A program made the translations under genes and the position numbers. Shown here piece by piece: positions 63,874-64,000 of a DNA stretch of 64,000 nucleotides; position 1 is the first letter of the stretch; every line of letters begins with the position of its first letter. The notes below the pieces were generated by a model. The model made no database searches. It saw only the letters and a list, made by a program, of their open reading frames with translations, and had not been told where the DNA came from. This stretch comes from Jezberella montanilacus (GTDB taxonomy: Bacteria; Pseudomonadota; Gammaproteobacteria; Burkholderiales; Burkholderiaceae_B), in assembly GCF_003003055.1 (NCBI RefSeq), contig NZ_PVTV01000013.1, positions 1 to 64,000 of the forward strand. The letters run 5' to 3'.

Positions 63874-64000
63874 CTATATCTGAGGTTCAAAAACAGGGAT
63901 TGAGAAGTAAAACCGCGATCCGTAACCTACCTCGGATTCCACTTTAAGCTGGCCGCCGTGCAGTTCAACCAGGCGTCTCGAAATCGATAGGCCCAGACCT
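63874..64000 (-). CDS. histidine kinase, C-terminal end (partial)
   Basis: The minus frame from the window edge reads [20 protein letters not shown] then [21 protein letters not shown] before the stop. [16 protein letters not shown] is the G2 box of the HATPase domain, so this is the end of a sensor histidine kinase. Truncated by the window edge only. Confidence 0.9.
   Translation of the reverse strand, partial: GLGLSISRRLVELHGGQLKVESEVGYGSRFYFSIPVFEPQI

Overview
The window looks like a chromosomal segment of a betaproteobacterium of the order Burkholderiales, probably Alcaligenaceae-like. The evidence is the tolQRAB-pal-cpoB order, the zapB-like/zapA/6S RNA order, TctA/TctB and Bug-type tricarboxylate-family transport proteins, a Burkholderiales-style RppH and ProRS, and a groESL operon with a CIRCE operator. 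Assignment is by family recognition only; no database search was run.

Layout. 1-460: leader and strong promoter of an rRNA operon that reads leftward out of the window. 458-20400: mostly housekeeping. This part holds msrA, a small cytochrome c, ilvD, lgt, 6S RNA, zapA and a zapB-like gene, the tctBA transporter with a beta-hydroxyacid dehydrogenase, rppH, proS, and the complete ybgC-tolQRAB-pal-cpoB envelope cluster. It ends with a leftward operon of siroheme methyltransferase, formate/nitrite channel, PP2C-kinase fusion and EamA transporter. 20548-25583: a metallophosphoesterase, then a CoA-transferase/thiolase/OB-fold protein/Bug-receptor operon.

25618-27833 is the most coherent regulatory unit. 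A periplasmic MsrA and a SigF/NrsF-type ECF sigma and anti-sigma pair lie around a 410 bp spacer. The spacer holds three exact copies of GTAACC-N16-CGAA: one facing msrA, one facing the sigma gene, and one abutting the C-terminal remnant of a DUF1223 protein. The layout suggests a small stress regulon controlling methionine sulfoxide repair. 27846-37737 carries an SbmA-like transporter, a HAD dehalogenase, an SDR, a MarR-DoxX-nitroreductase-GST run with tandem operator-like repeats, an MFS transporter with a flavin reductase, a second GST, a small lipoprotein, a second nitroreductase and a response regulator.

37871-59900 is accessory and worn down. It contains a duplicated coiled-coil membrane gene on both sides of a diheme cytochrome c, and fragments of fic, alpA, an OLD-family nuclease, IS3-type transposases, a tyrosine recombinase and a gene cut after its signal peptide. 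Intact genes include an AbiEi/AbiEii toxin-antitoxin pair, DinB, cupin and several orphan secreted proteins, a Sel1-repeat protein with almost identical DNA repeats, and a large autotransporter with a polyserine hinge divergent from an AraC regulator. Non-coding repeats recur here: a 52 bp direct repeat bracketing the AbiE island, two near-perfect inverted repeats with 3 nt centres, and a degenerate element present at about 45.2 and 59.7 kb. 59900-64000 returns to core genes: groESL, a MgtC/DUF4010 membrane protein, a CheY-like regulator and the tail of a histidine kinase.
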